DNA of 64,000 bases from Isoetes taiwanensis (Eukaryota; Streptophyta; Lycopodiopsida; Isoetales; Isoetaceae), in assembly GCA_021234155.1 (NCBI GenBank), contig JAJEKV010000031.1, positions 8,694,748 through 8,758,747 on the forward strand, read 5' to 3'. The notes beneath the pieces were generated by a model, which had not been told where the DNA came from, did no database searches, and saw only the letters and a list, made by a program, of their open reading frames with translations. Made by a program: the position numbers and the translations under genes. Below are positions 32,223-44,360 of this stretch, piece by piece; position 1 is the first letter of the stretch; the number at the start of each line of letters is the position of its first letter.

Positions 32223-32563
32223 TTCTTGAGTCTCAAATGATAGTTTTGCTATCCACGGGGCTTACTTTGATAACTACAACTTTACCTTAATTTCGACACA
32301 ACATAAGTCAATATCACTTTCTCCACTTAAATGAGTCCCAAGGAGTCCCAATAACTTTTCAACTCGACGGTCCAGATTTTACCTTCACCAATTCGACGGT
32401 TCGGAGATGGGGTGGGGGCATGCCCATGCATGACCCATACATGCCCCCATCAAAATCCAAGGGATAAGAATTTGCCACCTCACTAACTTTTTATCCAAGG
32501 GCCAAGATCAAAATTTTATATGTAATGTGCCATTTTGTAACCACCCCCATGAGTTCCTATATC
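32223..32563 (+). repeat. Dispersed repeat, copy A (341 bp)
   Basis: It starts TTCTTGAGTCTCAAATGATA, contains ACTCGACGGTCCAGATTT and GGAGATGGGGTGGGGGCATG, and ends near ATGAGTTCCTATAT. Copies B and C lie at 37.4 and 44.1 kb. There is no ORF. It is probably a non-autonomous mobile element. Confidence 0.8.
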
Positions 32564-32629
32564 TACACTTATATACAAGAAATTTAACATGTCCTACGGT
32601 GCATGTTCCAACAGTGCAAATTCCAATTT

Positions 32630-33225
32630 TAGCATTCCTTTATATTCTTCAACTTTAGCATTCATGAAGATTCCCTTAGATTCTCTTAGAATTTTCTATT
32701 TTGATTGAAGTGCTTACCCATGAGCATTTAAAACCTTCCAAAATAATCTATCTTGGATCTGTGCAACATGTCTAAAACACTTTCTATTTTTAGACTGAGG
32801 CGCTTACCCTGAGCATCTAGAACATTGTTTTTTCCAAGATTTATATTGTATACCTTTATTATGAAACATTTTAGAACATTCTATTGTGGCTCTTTGCAAA
32901 ATCTTAAAAAAACTCTAAGATTTCATCAAGATCTTCTTAGATTCCCTTAGATATTATGAAGATTCCCCTAGATTCAACTAGATTTTAAGAGATTCCCTTA
33001 GACTTGTAAATATCTTCATAGATTCTCTTACAATTTATGAGATTTCCTTAGATTCCCTTTAATTCTCCTGGATTCCCTTACATTCTACAAATTTCTAGAA
33101 CATTCTAGAGCCTCCAGAACTTTCTAGAACTTTCTTGAACTATCTAGAATGTTATATTCTATTTTATCTTAATTAGAACATTACCCTTAAGTATATTTGA
33201 AACATAAATTGTTTGTAGAATTAAT
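32630..33225. repeat. AT-rich repeats related to the Helitron minisatellite
   Basis: This contains GTGCTTACCCATGAGCATTT, ACTTTCTATTTTTAGACTGA and many TAGATTCCCTTAGATTC and TCTAGAACATTCTAGA variants, the same vocabulary as 55.4-56.2, 57.8-59.2 and 60.9-61.7 kb. As in H1 and H2 it is followed by a tRNA-like sequence. Confidence 0.65.
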
Positions 33226-33290
33226 GCCTGGTCTAGTGGTTAGAATGGGGGGCTGGGGGGTTAATGACTAGGGTTCGAATCCCCCCAATA
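33226..33290 (+). repeat. tRNA-like (SINE-type) sequence, copy 1
   Basis: It has an A-box-like TGGTCTAGTGG at 33229-33239 and a B box GGGTTCGAATCC at 33271-33282, the internal pol III promoter spacing of a tRNA. A full cloverleaf is not convincing, so it is a tRNA-derived relic rather than a tRNA gene. Confidence 0.6.
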
Positions 33291-33329
33291 ACATAAAGAA
33301 TTTTATTTTAAAAGCCTTTCCTTGCCTTA

Positions 33330-33592
33330 GGATCTTAGACTCGAGCATACAATGTGATACAATGTGAGCCGTAGGATCTTGGACCAAGCATTATGATCAA
33401 TCTGGACCGTAGGATCATGTAGGATATATGTAAAGCAACGTGAACGGTAGGATCTCCGACCAACGGTCAGGATCAGATCAACCTGGACCGTAGGATCGCT
33501 TACATATAATCGGTCACAAACTCCCAAGCCACCTGGGCCATAGGATACGTCCCAAAGCCACGTGAGCCGTAGGATCTTGGATCAACGGCCGG
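33330..33592. repeat. CCGTAGGATC repeat cluster
   Basis: GTGAGCCGTAGGATCTTGGA and variants (ACCGTAGGATC, ACGGTAGGATC) followed by CCAACGGTC-like text recur about six times, with a spacing of 45-70 bases. Confidence 0.7.
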
Positions 33593-34925
33593 ATTCAGGA
33601 GGACAAACATAAGAACATATATATGTTATGATAATGGATTCTCACCAAGATTCGATTCTCAGATTCTTTAGATTCTCGGGTGGGGAAAAAATTAGGGAAA
33701 AAAAAAGCTGCAAAATTCTCTCCAACCGACAGCGGAGCATTGCCTTAGCTCTCCGGTGCCATAGCCGCTCGGCCTTAGCTCTCCGGTGCCATAGCCGCTC
33801 GCTGCCACGATTCTGCTAGGTCAGGCCAGCCCGCAGAGTTTCGGTGGTGATATGACGCGGCTTTTTCCTCACTCTCCTACAACAGCTATTTTTTTGAGGG
33901 CACCGCCTTGAGAAAACCATGGCAACATGATCTGATCCAGCATCAAGATTGCACAATCAAGCTCCACATGCTTGCGGCAAGAAGGACAAGGACTTGCAAG
34001 CGCTTGCAGGAGTTTCATATGAAGGAGCAATGCGAGTGTAAGTTTCTCTTGCAAACTTTTTGAATATAAGGCTATGGCGGAGGGCAGGGAGCAAGAAAAT
34101 TTAGCAAGTGCACTGATCCTCGAGGAAGAGATATAAACTGCCAAAATTCGGGCCCATCTCTGTTACAGGAGCGTGAAATATCATAATCGGGAGGAAATAT
34201 ACCATGCGATCTGCTGAGGGTTGTGATGTTACAGGTTTGTTGAAATTAAGGTTTTGATTTGTTTCATTGGCTGCTAATGAAGATCTCAAAGAATCCGGCA
34301 GAAGCTGGAGTAACGGATGTATGGCTGCCGCCACCGAGCCACTTGATTGCGCAGCAGGGTAAGTATACTCTGTTTTTTTGTTTGAAGTGCTCTGTATTTA
34401 GTTCTCTGTATCAATTCAATCCATTCAATTATAGATTTCATGATTTAATGCCAAGCTTTCTTCTTCCTTTTCGCTCATTTTCTTCAGTTTTTCTACTTCC
34501 TCATGTTTTTTCTGCCTCATTATGTCGTTTCTGTCGCCTAACATGCGAGTTCGGATAATTTCTGTTAACATTTGCCTGGTCAACGGCTTCACAGGCATTT
34601 GCATTTAAGATTCTGGGATTTGTAAACAAAAAGAATATAGAACCAGGTATGAAGCCCACTTAAGCTTCACAAAAACGTCTTATATTTCTTATAAGAGTCT
34701 AACAACAAGTCTAGCTCTTTCTCAGACATTGAGAAGGAGCTAACTTAGCATCACGCGAAAACCTTGCGCGATACTATGTTCTTATACTTTCTATTTCGTT
34801 TCCCTGCTTTTGTCTAAGCTTTACATAAGAAAGCTTTCTTCACACTACAAGAAGTTGACACTTTGTTTCGTTGCGGGGTGGTTTATGGCTATGGGGGGGT
34901 ATAGCAGGTTGTCTAGCGCGCCAGC
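33591..34925. other. No gene recognised; short local duplication
   Basis: A 31-base unit, CCTTAGCTCTCCGGTGCCAT.., is duplicated in tandem at about 33741-33802. Otherwise I see short frames only. 34.7-34.92 kb reads like a promoter or 5' UTR of the small ORF that follows. Confidence 0.4.
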
Positions 34926-35186
34926 ATGGAAGTTGATCAGGGTTACTCAAACGGAGGCATGAATGCAGTGTATCTTTCAAGCCTTTTTGGCAAGGAAGAT
35001 GCAAGAAGCCATAAGTGTCACCATAGCTGCCAAGTTGAGCACATTTGGGCTAACCTTTACCGGTGTGTAACGACCGGCAACATGCATGTCTGTGATAAGA
35101 ACTGTAATCAGAGGATTCTATATGATAATTATAGCAGTATTTGCAAAGTGAGCGCTCCGAATAAAGCGTGGTCCAGATGCCTATGA
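34926..35186 (+). CDS. Small Cys/His-rich ORF, possible zinc-binding gene fragment
   Basis: An 86-codon ORF with the pattern CHHSC..(x)n..YRCVTTGNMHVCDKNC and then SSICKVS. Regularly spaced Cys/His residues suggest a zinc-binding fold. The C..TG..HVCD..C spacing recalls the C-terminal module I remember from plant F-box SKIP31-like proteins, but this is a loose resemblance. It may be the conserved part of a longer broken gene, as nothing coding-like follows in frame after 35186. Confidence 0.4.
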   Translation: MEVDQGYSNGGMNAVYLSSLFGKEDARSHKCHHSCQVEHIWANLYRCVTTGNMHVCDKNCNQRILYDNYSSICKVSAPNKAWSRCL

Positions 35187-36820
35187 AACAGGCGTCTTTA
35201 AATGTAGATGTGAACCTTCCAGTCGTCAGTCTTGCTTTGAGTCTATGTTTCAGATCATTGTCCCTCCCGGCCAGTGTGGTTCTGGACAGAGTGCAATGGA
35301 CTTGAGCTAATATTTTGGAGCCATTTTGTCATCTGAGCTGAGATATCTAAATGTTTGCATAGACGGGTTACATGCCAGGCAGATTGTATGACCTAGATTC
35401 TTAAAAATACGGCAATGCGGAGATGTGGTGATAAACCACAAAAGCATTTTTCATCAGTGTCATACTTCTCCTATGCCACAGGTTGTGATGACATTCTTTC
35501 TTACACTTTCGTCCAGAACCGGAATCGATAGGCCGTATAAATGCTAAGACTGAACTTATGTTTCGCCCTTCAAAGAGTAAAATGTCGTACAAGTGAAGCG
35601 ATAGATAATTCACGATTTTAGTAATGCGGATGAGACATGATAATAGTGCCGGATTCGATGGATCAAACTTTGATGCGAAGCAAAGCTTGCGATTTATATA
35701 AGCCTGATTTTTTTGCTTCTATATTCTTTGGTGCAAAGTTTGCGATCTCAGCGCAATATATGCTTGGAACCCATTCATGTCTCACCATCATATTCAGATA
35801 TTCAGGTAATCTCTCTGATTTTAGGGTTAATCTTCGTTGTTTATTTGCTCATTCTGCATTCCAAAGTAGATCCGTCTGTGAATGCGTACAGACGGATCAT
35901 GCTACATATTTTTTTGGGACAATCTCATCCGGCAAAACTCGACTGTATTCCAGTTTTTGTGAAATCTTGTTGTATTCCACTCCGGCGATGGCAAATAGTG
36001 AAAAGCGACCCTCTAGTTTTCTAAGTGGATTACATGCAAGACCGGATTTTGTTCAGGAATTTTTTCCCATATTTTTTCCGTATACAGGAATGGCAATCTA
36101 CTTGCCATTCCTGTGATGGAAATAGGGCGAGGCCATGTTTCAGTTGTTCCACGTGAAGAGGTTACTTTTGAATCTTTTAACTTTGTTGGTAATTGTTCGA
36201 ACTTATGCTCTGGTCTGAGCCATGAGCTTTGAGCAAGAACGAATTTGCAATTCGACGTCACATTGGCCAAGGTTAGATCAGGTCATGAGTTATAGGTTTT
36301 TGGATGGGGAACACGACTTGGCAGTCTATCAAATTCCCCATAAATGGCCACGTTCATGACAGACAGACAAACGCTTCCTTGCATATGCATGCAGCTTAGC
36401 AGTATGGGCATTGCCATGCTATTATGCGTTCACATCAATCACATGCTACGTCTAGAGCAAGCAACATTAGAGAAAATAAGTATAGGCTTAATGGCCCCTT
36501 TGAAATTCTCATATTCGGTGTTAACTTGGTTTCTTCTGTTGTTTGGCAAGGCATTTATGTTTTTACGTTGACTTCCAATTCCAAAACGTTTCTATAACTC
36601 TTTTCACTGGTAAAATAGTCAAATTTGCTTTTCTTAGGCGATGGAATCAGAGTTGCATTTTTTTGCCATACATATTTCATTTGTCTATGGTTCTCTTATT
36701 ATTGAAATGTTACTTTTAAGGGAAAAATTTGAGGGGGCCAAAATGCATCAACTCCTAAATATGTGATTACATCCCTATTAATAAAAAGTTGCAGTTGAAC
36801 CAAGGACCATCAGCAAAAAT
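35187..36820. other. No gene recognised
   Basis: Several frames of 70-160 codons are open on the plus strand at 35.6-36.1 kb but have no features I recognise. Confidence 0.4.
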
Positions 36821-36821
36821 C

Positions 36822-36980
36822 TAAGACCATCAGCAACAACAATCTAAGAGGAAAGAAAAACAAAAAAAAAAGGTAGGGAAATGTATAGGGAGCTAAGAAT
36901 TTAAGACCATCAGCAACAATCTAAGAGAAAAGAAAAACAAAAAAAAAAAGGTAGGGAAATGTATAGGGAGCTAAGAATTT
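36822..36980. repeat. Two-copy tandem duplication, about 80 bp
   Basis: TAAGACCATCAGCAACAA, an A-rich core and GGTAGGGAAATGTATAGGG with AGCTAAGAATTTA occur twice in a row. The copies are nearly identical, differing mainly in A-run length, so the duplication is recent. Confidence 0.85.
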
Positions 36981-37340
36981 ATGTATTAATAGGTGGAAAA
37001 TGTTTATAGGTTTGTCTCTCTTCAACTACAATGACCTATTTGAGAGACCATGCTCGAACAAAATGTATGTGCTCAATCGTCGTCTATTCTATTGCCACAA
37101 AATGATGAGGCAACGACACGGGTTCAAGTTCCCTAGTTCTCAAATTCATATTCACACAAATCCAACATACATGAACCAATACAACGTCGAAATGTTCTCA
37201 CACAAATTATTTATTATTAGGCAATGCATTTTAAGAAAAAAATTTGCACCATTCTAAATATATACAAATTCGCCCTTACAAAGGTAAGTCGGGGAAGAGA
37301 AATGTTCGTGGTGGCCTTGGCCGCCGCGATAAATTTCTTG

Positions 37341-37725
37341 TACATATTAATCAACATTACCTTACCCACTTCTTGAGCCTCAAATGATAATTTTGCTATC
37401 CACGTGGCTTATATTGACAACTATGTCTTTACCTTATATTAATTTCGACATTAAATGAGTCTCAAAGGGTCCCAATAACTTTTCAACTCGACGGTCCAGA
37501 TTTCACCTTCACCAATTCGACGGTTCGGAGATGGGGTGGGGGCATGCCCATGCATGGATGTCACCATCAAAATCGAAGGTATAAGGATTTCCTATCTCAA
37601 GGGCCAAGGGCCAAGATCCAAGGGCCATTTTTTATCCAAGGGCCAAGATCAAAAATTTATATGTAATGTGCAATTTTGTAACCACCAACATGAGTTTCTA
37701 TATACATATTAATCAACATTACCTT
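37341..37725 (+). repeat. Dispersed repeat, copy B, flanked by 23-bp direct repeats
   Basis: Copy B runs about 37364-37702 and matches copy A end to end with small gaps. TACATATTAATCAACATTAC continuing CTT occurs at 37341-37363 and again at 37703-37725. This could be a long target duplication or a local duplication. Confidence 0.75.
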
Positions 37726-38364
37726 TTTTTTTTAGCACGCCAGCCTAACCAAGCCTACACCCTTCCTTGCAATTCTAGCTTATCCACCTAGCATGTCCAC
37801 CTTATCAAAAATTGATGTGGCAGCAATTTTCCCCGTTAGATTCTTCTTTCCTAAGATCTACGGCTAGAGAAATTAGAAAATACCAATAAAAAACACGGAG
37901 ATAGAAGAATAACTGATTCTTATTCTACTTGTCTTTTTTGCTAGTTCGGATACCTCGCCGTTTCATTTCTTCCTCACTTCATCGCGTACAGCAGGTTCAT
38001 TCGACGAGATGGCTTACCTTCGGCATCTGCAGACCTATTACCGCCAGGAATGAAGGCATAAATCAGGAACCCAAGTGCTAAAACTGGGCATATGCGGCCC
38101 GGATGGGGTTTTGCAGCCTATTAATGCCGAAACAAAGGACGAACTTATTCTTGAGCAGAAACAGAGCTTGGGAATGGCCTGGTGCCATACCTGCTGATTG
38201 GATTAGTAGGTCTGCTATTTGGTTTTGGAAGCATCCCGACGTCCTGCCGTAGTAGGCCTGTGCACGCAAGAAAAGCTTGCAGAGGTATTTTCTAGCCATT
38301 GCTTTTAGGCCAGATTTTCAAAATCATTGTCAAAATCATTCATTTCAACTCCATGGATTTTTTG

Positions 38365-38800
38365 CCATCCAGTCATGTTGCAGGATATGCCCATTCTAGC
38401 AATGCTTTGCTTGCTTGGAAATGCTTCCAGAGCATGCAACATGAAGGCATACAACCAGATAATTTCATTGTGTGAGCACAACAAAACACTGCCATCTCAA
38501 GATGCCATATAATTTCACGATACGTTGAGCGTGGTGAATGCTGTTTTTGCCTTTAAGTTCTGCAGGAGACTGTATACAGACAGAATTACATGCCTAAACA
38601 TCTGAAAGCATATGGGAGTATCGGTGCTTTAGAAAATGGAAAACACAATCATAAGCATTGGCAATGTAGGGCAGCTATTAGGTTTCTTCAGACATGGAGC
38701 ATAGTGGAATTGAGCCAGATAGTATGGCTTTCACTGGTATCTTAACTGCATGTAGTCTGATGCATTCAGGGCTCAGACAGGCAATCCTCTTCTTCATAGC
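38365..38800 (+). pseudogene. PPR protein pseudogene fragment
   Basis: Pentatricopeptide repeat proteins bind organelle RNA. Two repeat-like blocks are readable: AGYAHSSNALLAWKCFQSMQ..HEGIQPDNFIV (about 38379-38475) and MEHSGIEPDSMAFTGILTAC..SLMHSGL (about 38695-38775). Both show the G(I)xPDxxxFxxxLxAC signature of plant PLS-type PPRs. Stops and frame changes lie between and after them, so this is a relic. Confidence 0.7.
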
Positions 38801-41764
38801 TTTTACCTTTATTTAGCAATTTAGGGTTCTTTTACTTCTGGTTCAGCTTTCTTCGCTCTTAAAGCATGTCATTCTTAATTTGATTGAATGCATGATGCTT
38901 TCAACAAAATACTTGTGGAGTTCCATTTCTGCATGACGATCTCAAAGGGAGGAATCCATGCCATATCCTGGACATTTTTCATTGTATTACATTTTGGCAG
39001 AAGAAGTCTCATCCATTGTGTTTCCTCTGGGCTTTTCTTAATCAATATCATTTATGAGGTTAGCAATCTCATCTTCTTACTCTGGCCATATAGCTTGTTT
39101 ATGGTGATTCATATTTCGCAGGCTAGCACAAAAGATCATCTTTTTAAGCTTTCAGAAAGACATCTGGATCACATTATCCACGAAGTATTTAACAGTACAA
39201 GCCATTATTCATTTGAATTTATGTATATGAGGCTAAATTTAAAAACTCTAGCAAATGGCCACGAACGTGGTTGTAAAAATTGAAGACGGTATCATTGCCT
39301 TACCTGCGGCATGCTATATGCATGAGCCCAAAAGCACAGCTTATTGTGATTGTTGTTTCACCTGGTATAACTATATTGAAGGGGACCAAAGGTTCAAACT
39401 TGTGTTCTTATATAAACTGCTATTAGTTTGTTTTCATAGTTGACTTATTTGAGCAGTTGCCTTCTCCATTACCAAACATTGAAAGAGGAGGAGGTCATCT
39501 TGGAAGATTCTTTCCTACAAGATTCAAAGCATAGCATATGATTCCATCCAAGCTGTTCATTTAGTAGCACCATATAATGCTTGAAGGTGACTATTCTTAT
39601 CAGGTTTTGCCAAGTATCCTCCTGATACCAAGAAAATTTAGGAGTACAACTGTATGTGCATGACACATGCACCTTCTTTTTCCCTTTCTAATATCTAATT
39701 TTCAATCATGTTGCGTGGTATACGTTTGATTAAGCATGTTGTATAAGCATGTTGTAGCATGGATTTAACCTTTCGATGATGGTTATTATCTGAAAATAAT
39801 TATAGATGGTAAGATGTGGTTCATTGACTCGTTTAGCTGAAGCGCTTTTGTGTGCCATAACAATAATGGTGCTGCTTATCTGCTTATTAGTGGTGCATGT
39901 GGAATCAGAAGTTAAAGCATCTTCTGCTGTGCATGCAGAATATTTTCAAGCCAAGAAAGCAATAAAGAGCCCAATACTCCAACTGCAAGTGGAGAATGGA
40001 AAAATTTCCCTTGACACTTCACTAGCGTGTAAAACGAAAAGGCCTTTGATAACAAACATTTGCTCAATAAAGATATTCTTTTGCCTTGTTTTGGAAAAAG
40101 GAATGCATACACATGAGGATGCACATACACTTTGCAAAGTCATTAAGTGTAATGTAGATCTTGCTATACCTTCAACCAAGTATTTGGAAGATTGATTCCC
40201 TATTAATGCAAAATGCAGATCCACCAACCTTTTGACTCCTCTCTATGATGATTATTTTTGGAGAGAATTTTATATCTAGTAATTCTAACTATATGTTATG
40301 ATATAGCTCAAATATTTACAAATAACTTTTTAACCCTTACAAATACAACGAACATAATTTATCAAACACAATCTAGCATGTCGTAATTATATTTGGAATG
40401 TTTCAATTTAAATACCTCATGAGCATACTACAATCATCATAATGCACATGCAGAGCAAGAATCATAAAGAATGACATTGATGCACATGAACTTAAGAATC
40501 ACAAAGAGTTATATGCAAAATTTTCATGTTATTTTTCATCTACGAGCTGTAATCATACATGCCTCTCGTTCAATACCATTTTTACTCAACTTTATAGCAT
40601 CACATTTAAGTTTTATTCCCTACCATTGATCTAGCGGTCCATCAGAATTTTGAAAGAAAAAAACGCATGGCAATGTCAATGGTGTACAACGAACCTATGG
40701 TTGAGGCGAAACAAATAAAAAAGAAGCAAAGTGTTCGTGAACTTGCCGCACCCAGCTTCACAAAGGTCTGTCCCGTTCAAAGCCACCATAGCCTCAACAC
40801 ACCAGGCCACCGGATTCCTACACTGATCCACGACACAATGGCCCCACCATAGGCCACTCCGCCCATTCATAAAATCAGGAAACCTTAACAGAACATGACT
40901 CAACAATGCAAAATCGAAGGGCTTCAGAGCTCCATCCTCTTATCTGGGTCGCAGTAAGACACTGCAGGCTTGTCTGGATTTACAACTACATTTTGGTAAA
41001 CAGGGGCTTCCTAATAAGCGGATTTAGATACAACTTTGGTTTGGCTGGATCTAAAACAGCCTTGGCTCACCATCTATAGAACGGGTTAGACTTTGCAAGA
41101 TCTCTCCATACATTTGATTTTTTTCCTCTGCTGGATGCGGCTATAACGGAAGTGCTGGGAGGAAAGAGGACGAATAAAACAACCAAACATGCAATAAGTA
41201 AGTAGGGCTGCAACTTCTCAGAGCGTCCCACAATGCATCGGCGGTTTTAATGCCCAAGTTGGCACTCTCCATCCAATTCCGACCAGTTTAAAGCTCAAAT
41301 CGACTCCTTCTAAGAGGATTTGGACTGAGCCAATGGACCCAATGAAATCCGGCTAGTTTTCACTGTTTTGTGTTAGTTTTGGATTTGTTTGATGCAGGAA
41401 ACCTGAGTTAGGTCAATTGTGTGGGAGATAGCTTAAAAAATCGGCTTCTTTCCTTCACCTTCTTTTCTTTTAGCCATTGCAAAAAAAGGCCATCCAAAAA
41501 AACCCAAAAATGAAACATGACTTTAAGCTGCTCAAACATGGCAAAATCATCATAGTCCAAATCAATACATGTTCAATTTAACATTACATGTTCAATTTAA
41601 CCTCAAGATGAGACCTCGGCCATAGAAGCTACGATATATCACCACCTATGAAGCTTCCATACTTCACATCGATTACAACATGACCATAGATGAATGCCTA
41701 TCTCCAAATAAAATCTAGAAAATGACTCTGACTTTTCCCTTCTTTATAAAGCCTCTGGCGTGCC
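38801..41764. other. No gene recognised
   Basis: AT-rich. Frames at 38.9-39.3 and 39.8-40.2 kb (+) are open for 130 codons but have no recognisable domains. Confidence 0.4.
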
Positions 41765-44102
41765 TTTTTGCTTTTTTCCTTTTTCTTTTTGAAGGACGAA
41801 AGCCAAAATGTTAATTAATCAGATAAAAAGTATAAAATTTACATGTCTCATCTAACTGTGTAAGCATAAAAAGATGCCACAGGAGCACGAGCCTGGAGCA
41901 CAATGTACTTACTCTAGAATATGAGACTAATGATAAGAATCAATTCGAAGATACAGAATTCAGATGCGTTCCATCATTTCTGATTCAAGGGAAGAACACT
42001 CGTAGGCTGTCAATATCTTTTTCTGGGCCACCGTAATAACACCACGTGTAGAAGAATTAATGCCCTGAAAGATGTGGTGTCTGCGACGCTCCCATATCGA
42101 CCACAGGAGCCAACCGGAACCAAGATGGAATGCCCTTTTTTTAGCTGGAGGCCATGCGTTGGGATAGGACACCAAGAGGATGCATCAACAGTCCAATGTA
42201 CTGTTAAACAAACCTTGTAGCCAGGACCACGCTGGTTGAACCTCAGGACAATCAAAGAGACAATGCTCAAGAGTCTCAACGTTCGAAAGACGGAGTGGGC
42301 ATACTGCAGATATGCGAGGATCATAGCAATGTCAGAAGGCATTAACCCGCAGGCACCTGTGATAACCTGCCACTACAGTACAGAGACTTTAGGGTGGAGC
42401 AACCTATCCCAAAGCCATCGCCATATACGACACAAAGTGGGCTGTGGAACCTGTAGGTGCCACCCATCTGGCAATTGAAGGTGCTGTGGTGCTAAAAGAA
42501 GGCGATATACTGATCTGACAAAGTGCTTGCCTCTGTGAATATTTTCATGACAGTCCCATGGCGCCCTTTCAGCAACACCAACTTGCACTATAAGAGGCAA
42601 ATTTTCCGCGATCTTCTCTCATAGAGATACATGCCAACGAGAGAGCAGAAACTTTGCTTGAAATTCAGGTTAAGACAGTAGGCGACCCGCCCCATACCAT
42701 GCTTGAATAGAGACAACACCTGCAAGAACCCATCATCTCTGTGTAAGGGGATGAACTGATGCTGCTAATGGAGGTGCTGAGGGATCTGGAGGCAGTGGTG
42801 TCCACCACCACGGAGTCTCCAATAGGGTGTGGATAGAGGGGCATGGCCAAAAAAGATGTCTGACCGCCTCCCATGCTGTCGACAAGCCACGCAAAAATGG
42901 AGAAGCACTTGGAAAAGGTTGCAGAGTCTGAAATAAAGCCCAAGGTAGGACTGGTTTGACAGCCTTCTTGCTTAGAGGGATATAGTGACCAAGAGCTTGT
43001 CTAAGAAGGCGTGAACCAGGAGAGTCATCCTCACCATTCAATTTCCAAATGAACTTTGAAATAAGCACTTTGCTCTGCAGTAAGATCCATCATACCCAGA
43101 CCACCTGCCCATTTTGGAAGGATGCACTTCGACCAAGCCACCTTAACCATGACACCTTCCTCAGTACCCACCCAAATAAAGTTCCGAACTATTGCAATGA
43201 GCTCACGCACTTTGATCTGTGGGGCTAGTAGTAAGGATGCCATATAAACATGGGTACTACTAAGGACTGACTTGGCCACTGTAATGCGACCCGCAAGAGA
43301 CAACTTAGCAGTGGACCACCAGAACAAGTGCTTCTCCAAACCCCTAATGATCTCCTCCCATGTAGCTTCCATAGGGATGCCAACTGGAATCCCCAACAAC
43401 TTGATGGCTTGTCCATGCGCAAGTAATTTTCATGGATAATCGTGAACACATGCCAGAGCCGAATTATCCAATGTCCACAAAGCTGTACACTTCTGCACCC
43501 CACAAGGACACCGAAAGCCAGTGAAAAAGTATCTAAGAGCATTTTGGCAACAGCAAGGTTCTCAGCATTAGCGACTAGGAAGAGGAACGTGTCGTCTGCA
43601 TATTGATTGCAAACCTCTTGTGTGCCGTCCTCCATTGCAAGACCATGGAGAAGTCCCCCTGTGGTTGCAACGGTGAATAACTGCGACAAAGCCTCTGCAA
43701 CAATTGTGAAAAGCAATGGTGCTAAAGGGCATACCTAGCGAATACCACGGCCGAGTGAAAAGGAATATAACAGTCGCTCGAGCAGAGATATGCAGCTTCA
43801 TAATATCTGATGTGAATTGTTCCCCAAATCCCAGTCTTAGCAAACATCGGCGCATGAATTCCCAGCTGACATTGTCATAAGCCTTTGCAAAACTTAAGGT
43901 ATACAACTGGAAGGTTTTGCTTACGTGCCCAATAAATTCCCTCGTAAGCAGCAACAACATTGTTCAAAATGCATCATTTTGGAAGAAAACCTGACTGGGT
44001 TGTTGAGATGGACTCTGCCAAGATGTCCTTTACCCGTTCTGCAAAAGCCTTAGCGAAGATCTTATATACGGATGACAATAAGGTGATGGGCCGCCACCTG
44101 AC
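41765..44102 (-). mobile_element. 5'-truncated LINE, decayed
   Basis: On the minus strand this is an RT gene with frameshifts: RWRPITLLSSVYKIFAKAFA (from about 44100), FAKAYDNVSWEFM, QYADDTFLFL (catalytic YADD, about 43605), LGIPVGIPMEATWEEIIRGL, SLAGRITVAKSVLSSTHVYM, NFIWVG, and a zf-RVT-like VETLEHCLFDCPEVQPAWSW. Next comes LLWSIWERRRHHIFQGI, and the 3' end is a degenerate A-rich tail (seen as T-rich at 41765-41795). The copy stops abruptly at WRPITLL, next to dispersed repeat copy C, which is a typical 5' truncation. It belongs to a different LINE family from the one at 2.1-5.0 kb. Confidence 0.85.
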
Positions 44103-44360
44103 TTTACCCACTTCTTGAGTCTCAAATGATAATTTTGCTATCCACGTGGTTTACATTGACAATTACATCTTTACCTTATATTAATTTCGATACGACATAA
44201 ATCAAAATCACTTTTCCCACTTAAATGAGTCCCAAAGGGTCCCAATCACTTTTTGACTCGACGGTCCAGATTTCACCTTCACCAATCCGACTGTTCGGAG
44301 ATGGGGTGGGGGCATGCTCATGCATGACATGCATGCCCACATCAAAATCCAAGGGAATAT
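44102..44360 (+). repeat. Dispersed repeat, copy C (partial)
   Basis: It matches copies A and B from TTCTTGAGTCTCAAATGATA to the CATGCATGCCCACATCAAAA region, then diverges. Its left end lies against the truncated 5' end of the LINE. Confidence 0.75.

Noticed and set aside
33226-33290. A functional tRNA gene
   Set aside because: A and B boxes are present but the acceptor and anticodon stems do not pair convincingly. It is better described as tRNA-derived.
34845-34855. CACTACAAGAA, resembling a CACTA transposon terminus
   Set aside because: No matching inverted end, no 3-bp target duplication and no transposase nearby. An 11-base match can be chance.
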